Positions 1 through 10,527 of a DNA stretch of 64,000 nt are shown piece after piece (within the stretch, counting starts at the first letter, position 1; every line of letters begins with the position of its first letter). Source of the DNA: Pseudomonas sp. S04 (GTDB lineage: Bacteria > Pseudomonadota > Gammaproteobacteria > Pseudomonadales > Pseudomonadaceae); NCBI RefSeq assembly GCF_009834545.1, contig NZ_CP019427.1, positions 3,416,001 through 3,480,000 of the forward strand, read 5' to 3'. Both the position numbers and the translations under genes were made by a program. The notes under the pieces are model-generated. The model was not told where the DNA came from. It was given only the letters and a program-made list of their open reading frames with translations, and did no database searches.

Positions 1-392
1 TCGCCCCACTCGGGGTTGGCTACCGTGCCGTAGAACTGGCGCACGTCGATGGCGGTGTCGGTGCCGTTGGTTTCGCTGTCGTTGATGGTCACCCAGAACG
101 AAGCCCGGGCGCCGAGTTTCAGATCATCGACTTGCTTGCCCATGTTGAAGCCCAGGTAGTTGGGCAAAAAACCCATCTTCACCCGCGACTGCCGCCGATC
201 GTACTGATCACCCGTGCGGTCGACGTCGCTGTTGACGTAGAACGCGTTGATGTAGCCGTCGGTGGAGAATGTGGTCTGGTCCTTGTCGTAGAGCATGATA
301 TCGGCCTGGGCGAACGAGCTGAGGCCGAGGGTCGACAGACTGGCGATGAAGGCTGGCAAGAAACGGTGCTGGAAGTTCTTATTGTTGTGCAT
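1..392 (-). CDS. Outer-membrane porin, N-terminal part (cut by window edge)
   Basis: Reading leftward from ATG 390-392, an open frame runs off the window start, so only the first 130 or so residues are visible. They begin MHNNKNFQHRFLPAF, a basic then hydrophobic signal peptide ending near SSFAQA, so the product is exported. The mature part starts DIMLYDKDQTTFSTDGYINA and continues with alternating polar and aromatic residues typical of beta strands of Gram-negative trimeric porins (Porin_4 type). A GGAG ribosome site lies about 7 nt before the ATG. Role inferred from family: passive uptake of small solutes across the outer membrane. Substrate cannot be read from this fragment. Confidence 0.72.
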   Translation of the reverse strand, partial: MHNNKNFQHRFLPAFIASLSTLGLSSFAQADIMLYDKDQTTFSTDGYINAFYVNSDVDRTGDQYDRRQSRVKMGFLPNYLGFNMGKQVDDLKLGARASFWVTINDSETNGTDTAIDVRQFYGTVANPEWG

Positions 393-572
393 GGCGCGCT
401 CCGCAACGGGGACTTGATGTCGGAGGCGATTATCGAAAGCCGAACGGAGGCGTCATACGCTGCCTTGGAGGCGGTTGCCAGGTGCTTTGGGTTGGCGGGT
501 GATGCTCAGCTACTACGGTGTAAGACCGGCCCCGGCCAAGGGCCCGCCACTTTCGGCGTACGCCTCTTTACC

Positions 573-659
573 GTGGGAGCGAGCCTGCTCGCGATGGCCG
601 ACACAGCCAACATGGATAGCACCTGACCCACCGCTATCGCGAGCAGGCTCGCTCCCACA
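573..659. repeat. REP doublet (REPIN-like inverted pair)
   Basis: Two REP hairpins face each other: GTGGGAGCGAGCCTGCTCGC on the left and its inverted counterpart ending GCTCCCAC on the right, separated by about 40 bp. It fills the centre of the 331-bp gap between the porin start and the exporter gene end; I see no other feature in that gap. Confidence 0.9.
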
Positions 660-723
660 GGGATTTGCGGTGCTCGTGGGTTTTGCATTGAGCCCGCGAA
701 TTTGTGGAGTTGGGTTCTGGTCG

Positions 724-1530
724 TCAGGCCTGGGCCTTTACCAGCATGTACAGCGCAACCACCACGCACACGCTGGCAAAGCCGACCTGCAACGCGCGAG
801 CCGGGACATGGGCGCAGAGTCTGCGACCGAGCAGCATGCCGAGGATACTGGCGACAATGAACGCCACACCCAAGCGATCGATACGTACGCCGGCATGGAA
901 GGCACCGATCACGCCAATCAGCGAAATCAGGCTGATCACCATCAACGATGTGGCGACGATTCCACGCATCTGCACGTCGGTCAGTTGCTTGAACGCCGGG
1001 ACAATCAGGAACCCACCGCCCACCCCGAGCAACCCCGACACCACCCCGGTCACCGCGCCGAGTGCGGCCAGGGTTGCGGTGCACTTGGCGGTCCAGGAAA
1101 AGCGCCCGGTCTGCTGGTCGAGCATGCAGTTCTTCTGCCCCCAGTTGGCGTGACCGTGATCGCTCGGCCCGGCGTCCTGGCGTTCACGGCGCAGCATGCG
1201 CACGGCCACCATGACCATCAGCAGGCTGAACAGCAGCATGAGGATTTTTTCCGGTAACTGATGGGCGAAATAAATACCCAGAGGGGAAAACACCGCGCCC
1301 AACAACGCAATCAACAGCGCCGCGCGGTAGCGCACCAGGCCGTGGCGCAAACCATCGATGGCACCCACCGCCGCCGCGCTGCCCACCGCGAACAGAGCCA
1401 CCGGGGCCGCCTGGGTCATGCTCCAGCCCAGACCGAGCACCAACGCCGGGACCGCTAGAATGCCACCCCCTGCCCCCGTCAAGCCCAGCACCAGCCCCAT
1501 CACCACGCCAAAAAAACTCGCCAGCAACAT
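724..1530 (-). CDS. TauE/SafE (TSUP) family sulfite/organosulfonate exporter-like membrane protein
   Basis: A 268-residue, strongly hydrophobic protein with about eight membrane segments and two related halves: MLLASFFGVVMGLVLGLTGAGGG at the start and a second glycine-rich copy near residues 145-160 (TGVVSGLLGVGGGFLIVPAF). The duplicated GxGGG(x)LxxPAL signature is the hallmark of the TSUP/TauE-SafE family, which moves sulfite, sulfoacetate or other anions across the inner membrane. It is transcribed divergently from a persulfide dioxygenase-type hydrolase, 162 bp away. Sulfide-oxidation loci often pair such a hydrolase with a TauE exporter, so sulfite export is the likely job. No regulator of the BigR type is adjacent. 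Confidence 0.85.
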   Translation of the reverse strand: MLLASFFGVVMGLVLGLTGAGGGILAVPALVLGLGWSMTQAAPVALFAVGSAAAVGAIDGLRHGLVRYRAALLIALLGAVFSPLGIYFAHQLPEKILMLLFSLLMVMVAVRMLRRERQDAGPSDHGHANWGQKNCMLDQQTGRFSWTAKCTATLAALGAVTGVVSGLLGVGGGFLIVPAFKQLTDVQMRGIVATSLMVISLISLIGVIGAFHAGVRIDRLGVAFIVASILGMLLGRRLCAHVPARALQVGFASVCVVVALYMLVKAQA

Positions 1531-1692
1531 AAAACACTCACGGTCCGCGAAAAAAAGCCGGGAACGCCCGGTATCGATGCCTGACAGGATAGAGCGCGCG
1601 CGGCTTTTTTCATGTATTGATTTGTCCCGGGGCTGGTCAAGCCAGGGAAGATGCCACTACCCTCAAGGCTTGTCCCGACAGAAACGGCCACC

Positions 1693-2556
1693 ATGCCCGC
1701 CTTGATTGAAGCCTTCCTCGACCCCGCCTCGTCGACCTACAGCTACGTGATCTACGAAGCCGATGGCGGCGCCTGCGCGATCGTCGACCCAGTGCTCGAC
1801 TACGCTGCAGCCTCCGGACAAACCTCGACGGTCCAGGCCCAGCGGATTATCCACTTCGTGCGCGAACACCGACTGCAGGTGCAATGGCTGCTGGAAACCC
1901 ACGCCCACGCCGATCACCTGTCCGCCGCGCCCTACCTGCGCGGCGAACTGGGCGGCAAGATCGCCATCGGCCAGGCCATCAGCCAGGTACAGGCGGTGTT
2001 CAAGGGCCTGTTCAACCTGGAAACGGGATTTGCTGTCGACGGTTCGCAGTTCGATCATCTATTTGCGCCGGACGAGGTTTTTGCCATCGGCAACCTGTCG
2101 GCCAAAGCCCTGCATGTGCCTGGGCACACCCCGGCAGACATGGCGTACCTGATCGACGAGCAACTGATCCTGGTGGGCGACACCCTGTTCCTGCCAGACG
2201 TCGGCACGGCCCGCTGCGACTTCCCCGGCGGCAACGCCGCGCAGATGTACGCCTCGATCCAGCGCCTGCTGGCCTACCCCGCCACCACCCGCCTCTACGT
2301 CTGCCACGACTACCCGCCACCCGCCCGCCCGCCACAGTGCCAGAGCACCGTCGGCGAACAGCGCGCGCACAACATCCATGTACACGACGGCATCGACGCC
2401 GCCACATTCATCACCATGCGCACCGAACGTGATGCCGGACTGGACATGCCAACCCTGCTGTTGCCAGCGATCCAGGTCAACGTCCGAGCAGGCCGCCTGC
2501 CGCCGCCGGAAAACAATGGCGTGGTGTACCTGAAAATCCCGATCAACCAGCTCTGA
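1693..2556 (+). CDS. MBL-fold metallo-hydrolase, persulfide dioxygenase (ETHE1/Blh)-like
   Basis: 287 residues from ATG 1693 (an upstream in-frame start at 1651 gives an unlikely leader). The metal-binding signature THAHADHLS sits near residue 70, and further histidine/aspartate positions follow (VPGHTPADM, LILVGDTLFLPDVGTARCDFPGG, YVCHDYPP), matching the order in ETHE1-type non-haem iron hydrolases. Family members oxidise glutathione persulfide to sulfite, in the cytoplasm. Divergent orientation from a TauE exporter fits detoxification of sulfide with sulfite efflux. It lacks a rhodanese domain. It could alternatively be a glyoxalase II-like hydrolase, but the DVGTARCDFPGG segment favours the persulfide group. 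Confidence 0.82.
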   Translation: MPALIEAFLDPASSTYSYVIYEADGGACAIVDPVLDYAAASGQTSTVQAQRIIHFVREHRLQVQWLLETHAHADHLSAAPYLRGELGGKIAIGQAISQVQAVFKGLFNLETGFAVDGSQFDHLFAPDEVFAIGNLSAKALHVPGHTPADMAYLIDEQLILVGDTLFLPDVGTARCDFPGGNAAQMYASIQRLLAYPATTRLYVCHDYPPPARPPQCQSTVGEQRAHNIHVHDGIDAATFITMRTERDAGLDMPTLLLPAIQVNVRAGRLPPPENNGVVYLKIPINQL

Positions 2557-2568
2557 AGCCGAGACGCG

Positions 2569-3057
2569 TCAACCCCCCAACGTCAACCCATTCGCCGGCA
2601 AAGGCAACGCCGTCTTATACCGCACCTGCTTAAGGGCAAAACTGGAGCGAATATTGGCCACCCCCGGCACCTTGGTCAGAAAATCCATCATGAAGCGCTC
2701 CAGCGACTGAATGGTCGGCACCAGCACCCGGATCAGATAGTCCGGATCCCCGGCCATCAGATAACACTCCATCACCTCCGGACGATCGGCAATCGCCTCC
2801 TCGAAATGCTGCAGCGCCTCCTCCACCTGCTTCTCCAGGCTGACGTGAATGAACACATTGACATGCAGCCCCAGCAGATCAGCATCCAGCAGCGTCACCT
2901 GCTCGCGAATCAGCCCCAGCTCCTCCATGGCCTTGACCCGATTGAAACAGGGCGTGGGCGACAGATTCACCGAGCGGGCAAGGTCGGCATTGGTGATGCG
3001 CGCGTTCTCCTGAAGGCTGTTGAGAATGCCGATATCGGTACGGTCCAGTTTGCGCAT
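2569..3057 (-). CDS. bkdR: BkdR, Lrp/AsnC-family activator of the bkd operon
   Basis: 162 residues: N-terminal winged helix ([20 protein letters not shown], then [23 protein letters not shown] as recognition region) and C-terminal RAM/AsnC ligand-binding domain containing [19 protein letters not shown]. It is divergent from bkdA1 across 186 bp, the arrangement established in P. putida, where BkdR binds branched-chain amino acids and activates bkd transcription. The intergenic region is AT-rich compared with the genes, as expected for an Lrp-wrapped control region. Position and family together make the assignment strong. Confidence 0.93.
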   Translation of the reverse strand: MRKLDRTDIGILNSLQENARITNADLARSVNLSPTPCFNRVKAMEELGLIREQVTLLDADLLGLHVNVFIHVSLEKQVEEALQHFEEAIADRPEVMECYLMAGDPDYLIRVLVPTIQSLERFMMDFLTKVPGVANIRSSFALKQVRYKTALPLPANGLTLGG

Positions 3058-3198
3058 GAGACAAAACCACCTGTTTTTTATGTTTATGCAGATTTTTTAT
3101 CCTCAAATGATCTCAAGTGCAACGAAACAGAGATAAATATTCTTCTGCGCCGGGCCTATGATTGTTGTAGGACAAGATTCCTTCGACCCGAAGGATGA

Positions 3199-4479
<1,281 letters not shown>

Positions 4480-4480
4480 C

Positions 4481-5539
4481 ATGAACGATCACAACCATAA
4501 AATCGAGTTGGAAACCGCCATGACCACGACCACCATGACCATGATCCAGGCCCTGCGCTCGGCCATGGACGTGATGCTTGAGCGCGACGACAACGTAGTG
4601 GTGTTCGGCCAGGACGTCGGCTACTTCGGTGGCGTGTTCCGTTGCACCGAAGGCCTGCAGAACAAGTACGGCACCTCGCGGGTGTTCGATGCACCGATCT
4701 CGGAAAGCGGGATCGTCGGCGTCGCCGTCGGCATGGGTGCCTATGGCCTGCGCCCGGTGGCCGAGATCCAGTTTGCCGACTACGTCTACCCGGCATCCGA
4801 CCAGATCATTTCCGAAGCCGCCCGCCTGCGTTATCGCTCGGCCGGCGAGTTCACCGCGCCGATGACCCTGCGCATGCCGTGCGGCGGTGGCATCTACGGT
4901 GGCCAGACCCACAGCCAGAGCATCGAAGCGATGTTCACCCAGGTCTGCGGCCTGCGCACCGTCATGCCGTCCAACCCCTACGACGCCAAGGGCCTGCTGA
5001 TCGCCTCCATCGAAAACGATGACCCGGTGATCTTCCTCGAGCCGAAACGCCTGTACAACGGCCCGTTCGACGGCCACCACGACCGCCCGGTGACCCCTTG
5101 GTCGAAACACCCGGCCGCGCAGGTACCGGACGGCTACTACACCGTGCCACTGGACGTCGCGGCAATCACCCGTCCGGGCAAGGACGTGACCATCCTTACC
5201 TACGGCACCACCGTCTATGTCTCCCAGGTGGCGGCTGAAGAAAGTGGGATCGATGCCGAAGTCATCGACCTGCGCAGCCTGTGGCCGCTGGACCTGGAAA
5301 CCATCGTCAACTCGGTGAAGAAGACCGGCCGTTGCGTGGTCGTCCACGAAGCCACCCGCACCTGCGGTTTTGGCGCCGAGCTGGTGTCGCTGGTACAGGA
5401 ACACTGCTTCCACTACCTGGAAGCGCCGATCGAACGTGTGACCGGTTGGGACACCCCCTACCCGCACGCGCAAGAGTGGGCGTATTTCCCAGGGCCGTCC
5501 CGTGTGGGCGCGGCGTTGAAACGGGTCATGGAGGTCTGA
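4481..5539 (+). CDS. bkdA2: Branched-chain 2-oxo acid dehydrogenase E1 beta subunit
   Basis: 352 residues beginning MNDHNHKIELETAMTTTTMT. An internal ATG 13 residues later could also be used; the first ATG sits directly behind the bkdA1 stop, consistent with translational coupling. The body has the E1 beta transketolase-like pyrimidine-binding domain (NVVVFGQDVGYFGGVF, ISESGIVGVAVGMGAYG, EIQFADYVYPASDQI) and the C-terminal transketolase domain (VIDLRSLWPLD, CVVVHEATRTCGFGAEL). It pairs with BkdA1 to form E1. The stop codon abuts the bkdB ATG. Confidence 0.96.
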   Translation: MNDHNHKIELETAMTTTTMTMIQALRSAMDVMLERDDNVVVFGQDVGYFGGVFRCTEGLQNKYGTSRVFDAPISESGIVGVAVGMGAYGLRPVAEIQFADYVYPASDQIISEAARLRYRSAGEFTAPMTLRMPCGGGIYGGQTHSQSIEAMFTQVCGLRTVMPSNPYDAKGLLIASIENDDPVIFLEPKRLYNGPFDGHHDRPVTPWSKHPAAQVPDGYYTVPLDVAAITRPGKDVTILTYGTTVYVSQVAAEESGIDAEVIDLRSLWPLDLETIVNSVKKTGRCVVVHEATRTCGFGAELVSLVQEHCFHYLEAPIERVTGWDTPYPHAQEWAYFPGPSRVGAALKRVMEV

Positions 5540-6823
5540 ATGGGCACGCACGTTATTAAAATGCCGGACATTGGCGAAGGCATTGCAGAAGTAGAACTGT
5601 CGGTGTGGCACGTCAAGGTTGGCGACCTGGTGGTCGAAGACCAGGTACTGGCCGATGTGATGACCGACAAGGCGATGGTCGATATCCCTTCGCCGGTGCA
5701 CGGCAAGGTGATTTCCCTGGGCGGTGTGCCCGGTGAAGTGATGGCCGTGGGCAGCATCCTGATCAGCATCGAAGTCGAAGGCGCGGGCAACTACAAGGAA
5801 TCCGCACAGCCGGCTGCCGTGGCCGAGGTCAAGGCCGAGCCCGCCAAAATGGCGCCGGCACCCGCACCCAAGGTCGAGACCGTGGCGCCGAGCAAACCTG
5901 CAGCAGCCTGCCGACCAGCGCCCCAGGCGCCGGTGGCTCGTACCGCCGACGAACGTCCGCTGGCCTCGCCGGCCGTGCGCAAGCATGCCCTGGACGCTGG
6001 TATCCAGTTGCGTCTGGTCCAGGGCACCGGCCCTGCCGGGCGCATTCTCCACGAAGACCTCGACGCCTACCTGGCACAGGGCCCCGGGACAACCTCCACG
6101 GCCGGCAATGCCTACCGCGAACGACATGACGAAGAGCAGATCCCGGTCATCGGCATGCGCCGCAAGATCGCCCAGCGCATGCAGGACGCTACCCAGCGTG
6201 CGGCGCACTTCAGTTATGTCGAAGAAATCGACGTCACCGCCGTCGAAGAACTGCGCGCACACCTCAACGAAAAACACGGCGCGAGCCGCGGCAAGCTGAC
6301 CTTGCTGCCGTTCCTGGTGCGTGCCCTGGTGGTTGCCCTGCGCGACTTCCCGCAGATCAACGCCCGCTACGATGACGAAGCCCAGGTGATCACCCGCCTT
6401 GGCGCCGTGCACGTGGGTATCGCCACCCAGGCCGACATCGGCCTGATGGTGCCCGTAGTGCGGCACGCCGAAGCCCGCAGCCTGTGGGACAGCGCCGGGG
6501 AAATCGCCCGCCTGGCCACGGCCGCGCGCAACGGCAAGGCCAGCCGCGACGAACTGTCCGGCTCCAGCATCACCCTGACCAGCCTCGGCGCCCTGGGTGG
6601 CATTGTCAGCACCCCGGTGCTGAACCTGCCGGAAGTGGCGATCATCGGCGTCAACAAGATCGTCGAGCGGCCTATGGTGATCAAGGGCCAGATCGTGATC
6701 CGCAAAATGATGAACCTCTCCAGTTCCTTCGATCACCGAGTGGTCGATGGCATGGACGCAGCACAATTCATCCAGGCCCTGCGTGGTTTGCTCGAACAAC
6801 CCGCTACGCTGTTTGTGGAGTAA
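5540..6823 (+). CDS. bkdB: Branched-chain 2-oxo acid dehydrogenase E2 (dihydrolipoyl transacylase)
   Basis: 427 residues in three parts. The lipoyl domain (about 1-80) carries the lipoylated lysine in MTDKAMVDIPSP. A proline/alanine-rich linker leads to a peripheral-subunit-binding domain (ASPAVRKHALDAGIQLRLVQGTG, around residues 140-170). The C-terminal catalytic domain holds the active-site DHRVVDG near residue 400. It forms the core of the complex and transfers the branched acyl group to CoA. The ATG follows the bkdA2 stop with no gap; lpdV begins 3 nt after this gene. Confidence 0.96.
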   Translation: MGTHVIKMPDIGEGIAEVELSVWHVKVGDLVVEDQVLADVMTDKAMVDIPSPVHGKVISLGGVPGEVMAVGSILISIEVEGAGNYKESAQPAAVAEVKAEPAKMAPAPAPKVETVAPSKPAAACRPAPQAPVARTADERPLASPAVRKHALDAGIQLRLVQGTGPAGRILHEDLDAYLAQGPGTTSTAGNAYRERHDEEQIPVIGMRRKIAQRMQDATQRAAHFSYVEEIDVTAVEELRAHLNEKHGASRGKLTLLPFLVRALVVALRDFPQINARYDDEAQVITRLGAVHVGIATQADIGLMVPVVRHAEARSLWDSAGEIARLATAARNGKASRDELSGSSITLTSLGALGGIVSTPVLNLPEVAIIGVNKIVERPMVIKGQIVIRKMMNLSSSFDHRVVDGMDAAQFIQALRGLLEQPATLFVE

Positions 6824-6826
6824 GAC

Positions 6827-8209
6827 ATGCAGACTCTGAACACCACGCTGCTGATCATTGGCGGCGGCCCTGGCGGTTACGTAGCGGCTATTCGTGCCGG
6901 GCAACTGGGCATCAATACCATCCTGGTCGAAGGCCAGGCACTGGGCGGCACCTGCCTGAACATCGGCTGCATTCCGTCCAAGGCGCTGATTCATGTCGCG
7001 GAACAATTTCACCAGACCCGCCAACACAACCAGCACTCGGCCCTGGGGATCACCGTCGCCGCGCCGAGCCTGGACATTGGCAAAAGCGTCGAGTGGAAGG
7101 ATGGCATCGTCGATCGCCTGACCACCGGCGTTGCGGCCCTGCTGAAAAAGCACAAGGTCCAGGTCATCCATGGCTGGGCCAAGGTAGTCGACGGCAAGAC
7201 CGTTGACGTCGGCGACACCCGCATCCAGTGCGAGCACCTGCTGCTGGCCACCGGTTCGAAAAGCGTCAACCTGCCGATGCTGCCGATTGGCGGGCCGATC
7301 ATCTCCTCCACCGAAGCCCTGGCACCCCAAAGCCTGCCGAAACACCTGGTGGTGGTCGGCGGCGGTTACATCGGCCTGGAGCTGGGCATTGCCTACCGCA
7401 AGCTCGGCGCCGAAGTCAGCGTGGTCGAAGCCCAGGAGCGGATCCTGCCAGCCTACGACGCCGAGCTGACCCAGCCGGTGCACGAAGAGCTGAAAAAACT
7501 CGGGATAAAGCTTTACTTGAAACATAGCGTGCAAAGCTTTGATTCTGATGCAAATACTCTGCAAGTCACGGAGCCGGATGGCGGCACCCTGAGCCTTGCG
7601 ACCGATCGGGTGCTGGTGGCCGTCGGACGCAAACCCAACACCCAGGGCTGGAACCTCGAAGCCCTGAACCTGCAGATGAACGGTGCGGCGATCAAGATCG
7701 ACAACCGCTGCGCCACCAGCATGCGCAACGTCTGGGCGATCGGCGACTTGAGTGGCGAGCCGATGCTGGCTCACCGCGCCATGGCCCAGGGTGAGATGGT
7801 CGCGGAGCTGATCAGCGGCAAAACCCGCGAGTTCAACCCCACCGCCATCGCCGCCGTGTGCTTTACCGACCCGGAACTGGTGGTGGTCGGCAAGACCCCG
7901 GACGAAGCCAAGGCGGCGGGCCTGGACTGCATCGTTGCCAGCTTCCCGTTCGCCGCCAACGGCCGGGCGATGACCCTGGAATCGAAAAGCGGCTTCGTGC
8001 GGGTCGTGGCACGTCGCGATAATCACCTGATCCTGGGCTGGCAAGCCGTCGGGGTCGGGGTCTCGGAGTTGTCCGCCGCATTCGGCCAGAGCCTGGAAAT
8101 GGGCGCTCGCCTGGAAGACATCGCCGGCACCATCCACGCCCACCCGACACTGGGTGAGGCGGTACAAGAGGCTGCATTGCGGGCCTTGGGGCATGCGCTG
8201 CACCTGTAA
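6827..8209 (+). CDS. lpdV: Lipoamide dehydrogenase E3 of the branched-chain complex
   Basis: 460 residues. N-terminal FAD motif ([19 protein letters not shown]), redox-active cysteine pair [13 protein letters not shown] near residues 43-52, NAD-binding motif [20 protein letters not shown], a second FAD segment ([17 protein letters not shown]), and the C-terminal dimer-interface active site [15 protein letters not shown]. It reoxidises the lipoyl groups of BkdB with NAD+. It is LPD-Val of pseudomonads because of its place as the last gene of the bkd operon. A stretch near 7500-7570 is clearly AT-richer than the rest of the gene. Confidence 0.96.
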   Translation: MQTLNTTLLIIGGGPGGYVAAIRAGQLGINTILVEGQALGGTCLNIGCIPSKALIHVAEQFHQTRQHNQHSALGITVAAPSLDIGKSVEWKDGIVDRLTTGVAALLKKHKVQVIHGWAKVVDGKTVDVGDTRIQCEHLLLATGSKSVNLPMLPIGGPIISSTEALAPQSLPKHLVVVGGGYIGLELGIAYRKLGAEVSVVEAQERILPAYDAELTQPVHEELKKLGIKLYLKHSVQSFDSDANTLQVTEPDGGTLSLATDRVLVAVGRKPNTQGWNLEALNLQMNGAAIKIDNRCATSMRNVWAIGDLSGEPMLAHRAMAQGEMVAELISGKTREFNPTAIAAVCFTDPELVVVGKTPDEAKAAGLDCIVASFPFAANGRAMTLESKSGFVRVVARRDNHLILGWQAVGVGVSELSAAFGQSLEMGARLEDIAGTIHAHPTLGEAVQEAALRALGHALHL

Positions 8210-8246
8210 TCCAGGGGCGATTGGTGGGCATAGGTGATGGCCTCTT

Positions 8247-8305
8247 CGCGGGCAAGCCCGCTCCCACATGGGTTAGACGTACTGTGGGAGCGGGCTTGCC
8301 CGCGA
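8247..8305. repeat. REP doublet
   Basis: CGCGGGCAAGCCCGCTCCCACA and, 15 bp later, GTGGGAGCGGGCTTGCCCGC form an inverted pair between lpdV and ilvE. It probably marks the end of the bkd transcript; no U-rich terminator is evident. Confidence 0.9.
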
Positions 8306-8451
8306 TTTCTTGAGGCCAACACGATTAATCTGCCTCTCGTCCGATCGTCTGGGCTGCGAAACCGGCCCGGAATGAAGTATTGTTGTGCCCATCCAGAAAA
8401 ACGTCAGAAGCCTTGAACCGTTCAGGCGATTGTTAAGTGATAGAGGGTGTC

Positions 8452-9471
8452 ATGGGTAACGAAAGCATCAATTGGGACAAGCTGGGTTTTGACTACATCA
8501 AGACAGACAAGCGCTATCTGTCGCACTGGCGTAACGGCGAGTGGGACGCAGGCACCCTGACCGAAGATAACGTGCTGCACATCAGTGAAGGCTCCACCGC
8601 CCTGCACTACGGCCAGCAATGCTTCGAAGGCATGAAGGCCTATCGCTGCAAGGACGGCTCGATCAACCTGTTCCGCCCGGACCAGAACGCCCTGCGCATG
8701 CAGCGCAGCTGCGCACGCCTGCTGATGCCGTTCGTCGAAACCGAACAGTTCATCGAAGCCTGCAAGGCCGTGGTCCGTGCCAACGAGCGTTTCATTCCGC
8801 CATACGGCACCGGCGGCGCGCTGTACTTGCGCCCGTTCGTGATCGGCGTGGGTGACAACATCGGCGTACGCACCGCCCCTGAGTTCATCTTCTCGATCTT
8901 CGCTATCCCGGTCGGCGCCTACTTCAAGGGCGGCCTGACCCCGCACAACTTCCTGATCTCCAGCTTCGACCGTGCCGCTCCACAAGGCACCGGCGCGGCC
9001 AAGGTCGGTGGCAACTATGCCGCCAGCCTGATGCCCGGCTCCCAGGCCAAGAAGGCGCACTACGCCGACTGCATCTACCTGGACCCGATGACCCACTCGA
9101 AAATCGAAGAAGTCGGCTCGGCCAACTTCTTTGGGATCACCCACGACAACAAGTTCGTCACGCCGAAGTCGCCTTCGGTGCTGCCGGGCATTACTCGTCT
9201 GTCGTTGATCGAGCTGGCTCAGTCGCGCCTGGGCCTGGAAGTGGTGGAAGGTGACGTGTTCATCGACAAGCTGGCGGACTTCAAGGAAGCCGGCGCCTGC
9301 GGCACTGCCGCAGTGATCACGCCGATCGGTGGCATCAGCTACAACGACCACCTGCACGTGTTCCACAGCGAAACCGAAGTCGGCCCGATCACCCAGAAGC
9401 TCTACAAAGAGCTGACCGGTGTACAGACCGGCGACATCGAAGCGCCAGAAGGCTGGATCGTCAAGGTCTGA
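8452..9471 (+). CDS. ilvE: Branched-chain amino acid aminotransferase
   Basis: 339 residues from ATG 8452, which has AGAGGG 5 nt upstream (an in-frame GTG at 8437 overlaps that ribosome site and is rejected). Fold-type IV PLP enzyme of the longer class-II kind: ALHYGQQCFEGMKAYR near residue 50, and the likely PLP lysine in AAKVGGNYAASL (about Lys184). The reversible reaction links valine, leucine and isoleucine to their 2-oxo acids, the substrates of the upstream Bkd complex. It is separated from lpdV by a REP doublet, so is likely a separate transcription unit. Ends at a strong intrinsic terminator. Confidence 0.93.
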   Translation: MGNESINWDKLGFDYIKTDKRYLSHWRNGEWDAGTLTEDNVLHISEGSTALHYGQQCFEGMKAYRCKDGSINLFRPDQNALRMQRSCARLLMPFVETEQFIEACKAVVRANERFIPPYGTGGALYLRPFVIGVGDNIGVRTAPEFIFSIFAIPVGAYFKGGLTPHNFLISSFDRAAPQGTGAAKVGGNYAASLMPGSQAKKAHYADCIYLDPMTHSKIEEVGSANFFGITHDNKFVTPKSPSVLPGITRLSLIELAQSRLGLEVVEGDVFIDKLADFKEAGACGTAAVITPIGGISYNDHLHVFHSETEVGPITQKLYKELTGVQTGDIEAPEGWIVKV

Positions 9472-9493
9472 TCCAGCGTTCCAGGCACTGAAC

Positions 9494-9533
9494 AGGCCCA
9501 GCCGGCGTTAGCGCGTCGGCTGGGCCTTTTTTG
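9494..9533 (+). terminator. Intrinsic terminator of ilvE
   Basis: GGCCCAGCCGgcgttagcgcgtCGGCTGGGCC followed by TTTTTTG, a 10-bp GC stem with a U tract. It overlaps the last codons and stop (9508-9510) of the convergent LysR gene. Confidence 0.92.
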
Positions 9534-10422
9534 TCGGCGCCGTTGCTGCGGACTGGGCGCGCAACCATGCCACGAAGACTTGCGTCTGCTGTGTCACCTG
9601 CGGGGCCAGCCCGTAGTAGTAACGCGGCAACGGTATGCGCATTGCGGGCAACGGGCAGATCAGTTGACCATTTGACAGATGGCTGCCCAGCAGCGACGTC
9701 GGGCACAAGGCAACACCCTGTCCCTCCACGGCGGCCTCCAGCACCAGATGCATGTGCTCGAACTGGCGTGTCAGTTGGGTGCTCGATTGGGCCTGGCCGA
9801 AGTGCATGGCCCAGTTATGCCAGTCTTCGCGCCGCGCCTTGGCGATCAGCAGTCGGTGCCCAACCAGCGCGTCGAGGTCATCGAGGCCGAGGCGTTCGAT
9901 CAGCGAAGGCGCCGCCACCAGCACCAACTCGTCCTCAAACAACGCCTGCGCCTCAAGGGCCGGCGCCCAGTCGTCACGTCCGCGGCGAATCACCACGTCG
10001 AAGCCATCCCGCGCCTGATCGGGCGCCTGGGTCTGGGTGACCACCTGCAGTTCGATCTGCGGGTACAGGGTGCTGAATTCAGCGAGCCTGGGGTTTAGCC
10101 AGAGCATGGCGAAGGACGGGCGCACGTTGATTTTCACCGCAGGCAGCGAGGCCTGTCGCTTTAGCTCAGCGGCGGCGCTGGCGATCTGTGCCAGGCCAGC
10201 GCTGACCTGTTCATAGAAGCGCTGCCCAGCCGGCGTCAGCACCGACTGACGGATTCGGCGCTCGAACAGCAGTACACCCAGATGCTCTTCAAGCAACTTG
10301 ATGTGCCGGCTGACGGCGCTGTGGCTGACATGGAGCTCCTCGGCCGCCAGGCTGAAGCTCTGGTGGCGGGCAGCAACGGCGAAGGCACGAACAGCATTCA
10401 AGGGCGGGAGTTGAGTGATCAT
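9508..10422 (-). CDS. LysR-family transcriptional regulator (GcvA-like)
   Basis: 304 residues. N-terminal winged helix with LNAVRAFAVAARHQSFSLAA and HVSHSAVSRHIKLLEEHLG, the pattern of the GcvA/AmpR branch; C-terminal substrate-binding domain (residues about 90-295) includes the typical WLNPRLAEF and VVIRRGRDDW segments. Divergent from a LysE-type exporter gene 105 bp away, the classic arrangement where the LysR protein senses the exported compound and activates the exporter. Its 3' end carries the hairpin of the convergent ilvE terminator. Confidence 0.88.
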   Translation of the reverse strand: MITQLPPLNAVRAFAVAARHQSFSLAAEELHVSHSAVSRHIKLLEEHLGVLLFERRIRQSVLTPAGQRFYEQVSAGLAQIASAAAELKRQASLPAVKINVRPSFAMLWLNPRLAEFSTLYPQIELQVVTQTQAPDQARDGFDVVIRRGRDDWAPALEAQALFEDELVLVAAPSLIERLGLDDLDALVGHRLLIAKARREDWHNWAMHFGQAQSSTQLTRQFEHMHLVLEAAVEGQGVALCPTSLLGSHLSNGQLICPLPAMRIPLPRYYYGLAPQVTQQTQVFVAWLRAQSAATAPTKKAQPTR

Positions 10423-10527
10423 GGGTCTAATTTAGTCACATATGCGTGGCAATTAAAGCGTTTGTCACGTGCTCGGCGTCGCGCCAACCTTTGCACACCC
10501 AGCCGACACCTTCTGACGGAGCACGAC

